Source of the DNA: an uncultured Gemmatimonadales bacterium
Lineage (GTDB): Bacteria > Gemmatimonadota > Gemmatimonadetes > Longimicrobiales > Gaopeijiaceae
Reading direction: 5' to 3'
Length of the DNA: 6,248 nt
Assembly (NCBI GenBank): GCA_937983085.1
Contig: CALJKZ010000357.1
Coordinates: forward strand, 1-6,248
Part shown: positions 4,974 to 6,248 of the stretch, in pieces
Position numbering within the stretch: the first letter of the stretch is position 1
How the letters are laid out: each line of letters opens with the position of its first letter
Notes under the pieces: generated by a model
What the model saw: only the letters and a program-made list of their open reading frames with translations
What the model was told of the DNA's origin: nothing
The model's database searches: none
Program-made: the position numbers and the translations under genes

Positions 4974-6248
4974 ATGAAGCGCCTGCCCCGTGCACGTCGC
5001 GCCCCTGGTCTCGGATTCCTCGGCTCCCTGGCCGCCGCGCTGCTGGCGGGCACCTTGGGGGCCCCGGCGGACCTTCTCGCCCAGGACCCCTGTCCGAGCG
5101 CGTCGGCGGCGGACGCCGAGGCGGGGTGGGCCGCCTACTCCGAAGGCAGCCTCGACGAGGCGCGGGCATCGTTCGAGACCGCCCTGGAACGGTGCGACAA
5201 CGACCACTACGCGCGGACGGGGCTGGCGTACGTGCTTCTGCGAGCGGGCGACACAGAGGAGGGCGGGCGCCTGTTTCAGGTCGTCGTTCGCGCCGAGCCC
5301 GCCAACGTGGACGCGCTCGTGGGACTCGGGCTGGTTTCGTGGCGGTCGGGCGAACTCGACGCCGTGCGACGACATTTCGAGATGGTGCTGGAGTACGTGC
5401 CGGACCACCCGACGGCCCTGGACTACCTCGAGCGGTTGGCGGGAGCGGCGCCCCGCGCGCAGGACGAAGCGGATCGGGCTTGGTCCGCGGGAGACACGGA
5501 GCGGGCTCGCGGCCTCTACGACCAACGGCTCGCCGCGGACCCCGACGACGGCGTCGCCCTCCTGAGACGGGGGTTGATGCACGGGTGGGACGCCGAATAC
5601 GGTCGAGCATTGGAGCTGTTGGACCACCTCGTGTCCCTCGACGCCGGCAACCTGGACGCCCGCCTCGCCCGTGCACGGGTCCTGGCGTGGTCGGGCCGGT
5701 TGGGTGAGGCCACCGAGGCCGCGGAGGGCGTATTGCGCATGGAGCCGGGGAATCCGGATGCACTGGCGACCATGGCGCTGTTCCATTCGTGGGCGGGTCG
5801 GGCGGAAGAGGCACTCGAGAACTACGACGAGCTGCTCTCCATTGCGCCGGAGCACTCCACGGCTCGCCGGGAGCGAGCTCAGGCGCTGGCGTGGGCGGAG
5901 CAGTACGAGCAGTCCATCTCGGTGTACGAGGAGTTGGTGGTTCAGCGGCCCGACGACGTGGAGGCCCGGCTGGGACTGGCGCGGGCGCGGGGCTTCTCCG
6001 GCGATTTCGACGGCTCCCTGGCCGAATACGATCGCGCCCTCGAAGTCGCTCCCGGAGACGTGCGCGCCCTCAGCGGGCGAGCGCGCACCCTGGGGTGGGC
6101 CGGTCGTCTGGTGGAGGCCGAGCAGTCGGCTCGTGCGGCCGTGGACGCCAACGTCGCCAGTGGCGAGGCGTGGGGCGTGTTGGGGGAGGTCTACCGCTGG
6201 CAGCGCCGGAACGGAGCCGCGGTGGAAGCCCTCCGGCGCGCACGCTCT
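4974..6248 (+). CDS. Secreted TPR-repeat protein, N-terminal 425 residues (cut by window end)
   Basis: Reading from ATG 4974 gives an uninterrupted frame to the last base, so this is a partial gene. Seen: a signal peptide with basic start (K2, R3, R6, R8, R9), hydrophobic core (about 13-28) and likely cleavage near A36 in L-L-A-Q. C40 follows, but the spacing is wrong for a lipobox, so export to the periplasm or outer membrane is predicted rather than lipidation. Residues 44-425 hold about ten or eleven TPR units of about 34 residues, for example 112-145, 226-259, 260-293, 294-327, 328-361 and 362-395. Many have Trp before the helix A/B turn (L-A-W-S-G-R, H-S-W-A-G-R, L-A-W-A-E-Q, L-G-W-A-G-R). 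C40 and C74 could pair. TPR arrays scaffold protein contacts. Trp-rich arrays of this type precede outer-membrane barrels in YaiO-like proteins; whether a barrel follows lies outside the window. It seems to have its own promoter, separate from the three upstream genes. Confidence 0.85.
   Translation, partial: MKRLPRARRAPGLGFLGSLAAALLAGTLGAPADLLAQDPCPSASAADAEAGWAAYSEGSLDEARASFETALERCDNDHYARTGLAYVLLRAGDTEEGGRLFQVVVRAEPANVDALVGLGLVSWRSGELDAVRRHFEMVLEYVPDHPTALDYLERLAGAAPRAQDEADRAWSAGDTERARGLYDQRLAADPDDGVALLRRGLMHGWDAEYGRALELLDHLVSLDAGNLDARLARARVLAWSGRLGEATEAAEGVLRMEPGNPDALATMALFHSWAGRAEEALENYDELLSIAPEHSTARRERAQALAWAEQYEQSISVYEELVVQRPDDVEARLGLARARGFSGDFDGSLAEYDRALEVAPGDVRALSGRARTLGWAGRLVEAEQSARAAVDANVASGEAWGVLGEVYRWQRRNGAAVEALRRARS

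Noticed and set aside
5079..5094. A lipoprotein attachment site at C40 of the TPR protein
   Set aside because: The residues before C40 are A-Q-D-P, which do not fit a lipobox, while a normal signal-peptidase site a few residues earlier does fit.
4874..5707. A + strand open frame of 277 codons overlapping the TPR gene
   Set aside because: Its translation is Arg/Gly/Pro-rich and without motifs. The frame starting at ATG 4974 has a Shine-Dalgarno, a signal peptide and regular TPR units.
4702..5855. Two overlapping antisense open frames of 370 and 363 codons opposite the intergenic region and TPR gene
   Set aside because: The products are Pro/Arg-rich with no recognisable motif, and they lie opposite a clear signal peptide plus TPR array in the + frame.

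Overview
The window is a GC-rich bacterial chromosomal segment with four protein genes, all on the + strand and tightly packed. The best guess for the source is Gemmatimonadota or a close high-GC relative. This rests on the style of the DUF2723/TMEM260-like membrane protein, the secreted TPR protein with a signal peptide ending in 'LLAQ', and the pervasive G/C third codon positions. It is an inference from protein style, not a phylogenetic result. I see no RNA genes, mobile elements, CRISPR arrays or tandem DNA repeats.

Layout. (1) At 23-1291 lies a class V-fold PLP-dependent enzyme of the isopenicillin-N-epimerase-like type with an N-terminal twin-arginine signal; it probably acts outside the cytoplasm. 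(2) At 1288-3537, overlapping the first gene by the four bases ATGA, lies a polytopic membrane glycosyltransferase of the DUF2723/TMEM260-like family. (3) After a 67-nt gap, 3605-4777 encodes a MoeB/ThiF-type sulfur-carrier adenylyltransferase fused to a C-terminal rhodanese domain (MoeZ/MoeBR/MOCS3 architecture). The gap holds a small hairpin that would hide the ribosome binding site of this gene. (4) A 196-nt intergenic region (4778-4973) carries a weak hairpin after the stop codon, a plausible sigma-70-type promoter, a 14-bp perfect palindrome over the expected transcription start, and a leader of about 108 nt. (5) From 4974 to the right edge runs the first 425 codons of a secreted TPR-repeat protein; its end lies outside the window.

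Genes 1-3 look like one transcription unit whose promoter lies left of the window, and gene 4 looks separately transcribed. Genes 1 and 2 are translationally coupled and both act at or beyond the cytoplasmic membrane, so a joint envelope role is possible. The sulfur-carrier enzyme is cytoplasmic and may be only a housekeeping neighbour.

Nothing here is clearly a new defence or mobile system. The most interesting points are the coupled pair of a Tat-exported PLP enzyme and an O-mannosyltransferase-like protein, the palindrome/promoter arrangement in front of the TPR gene, and the hairpin over the third gene's ribosome binding site.
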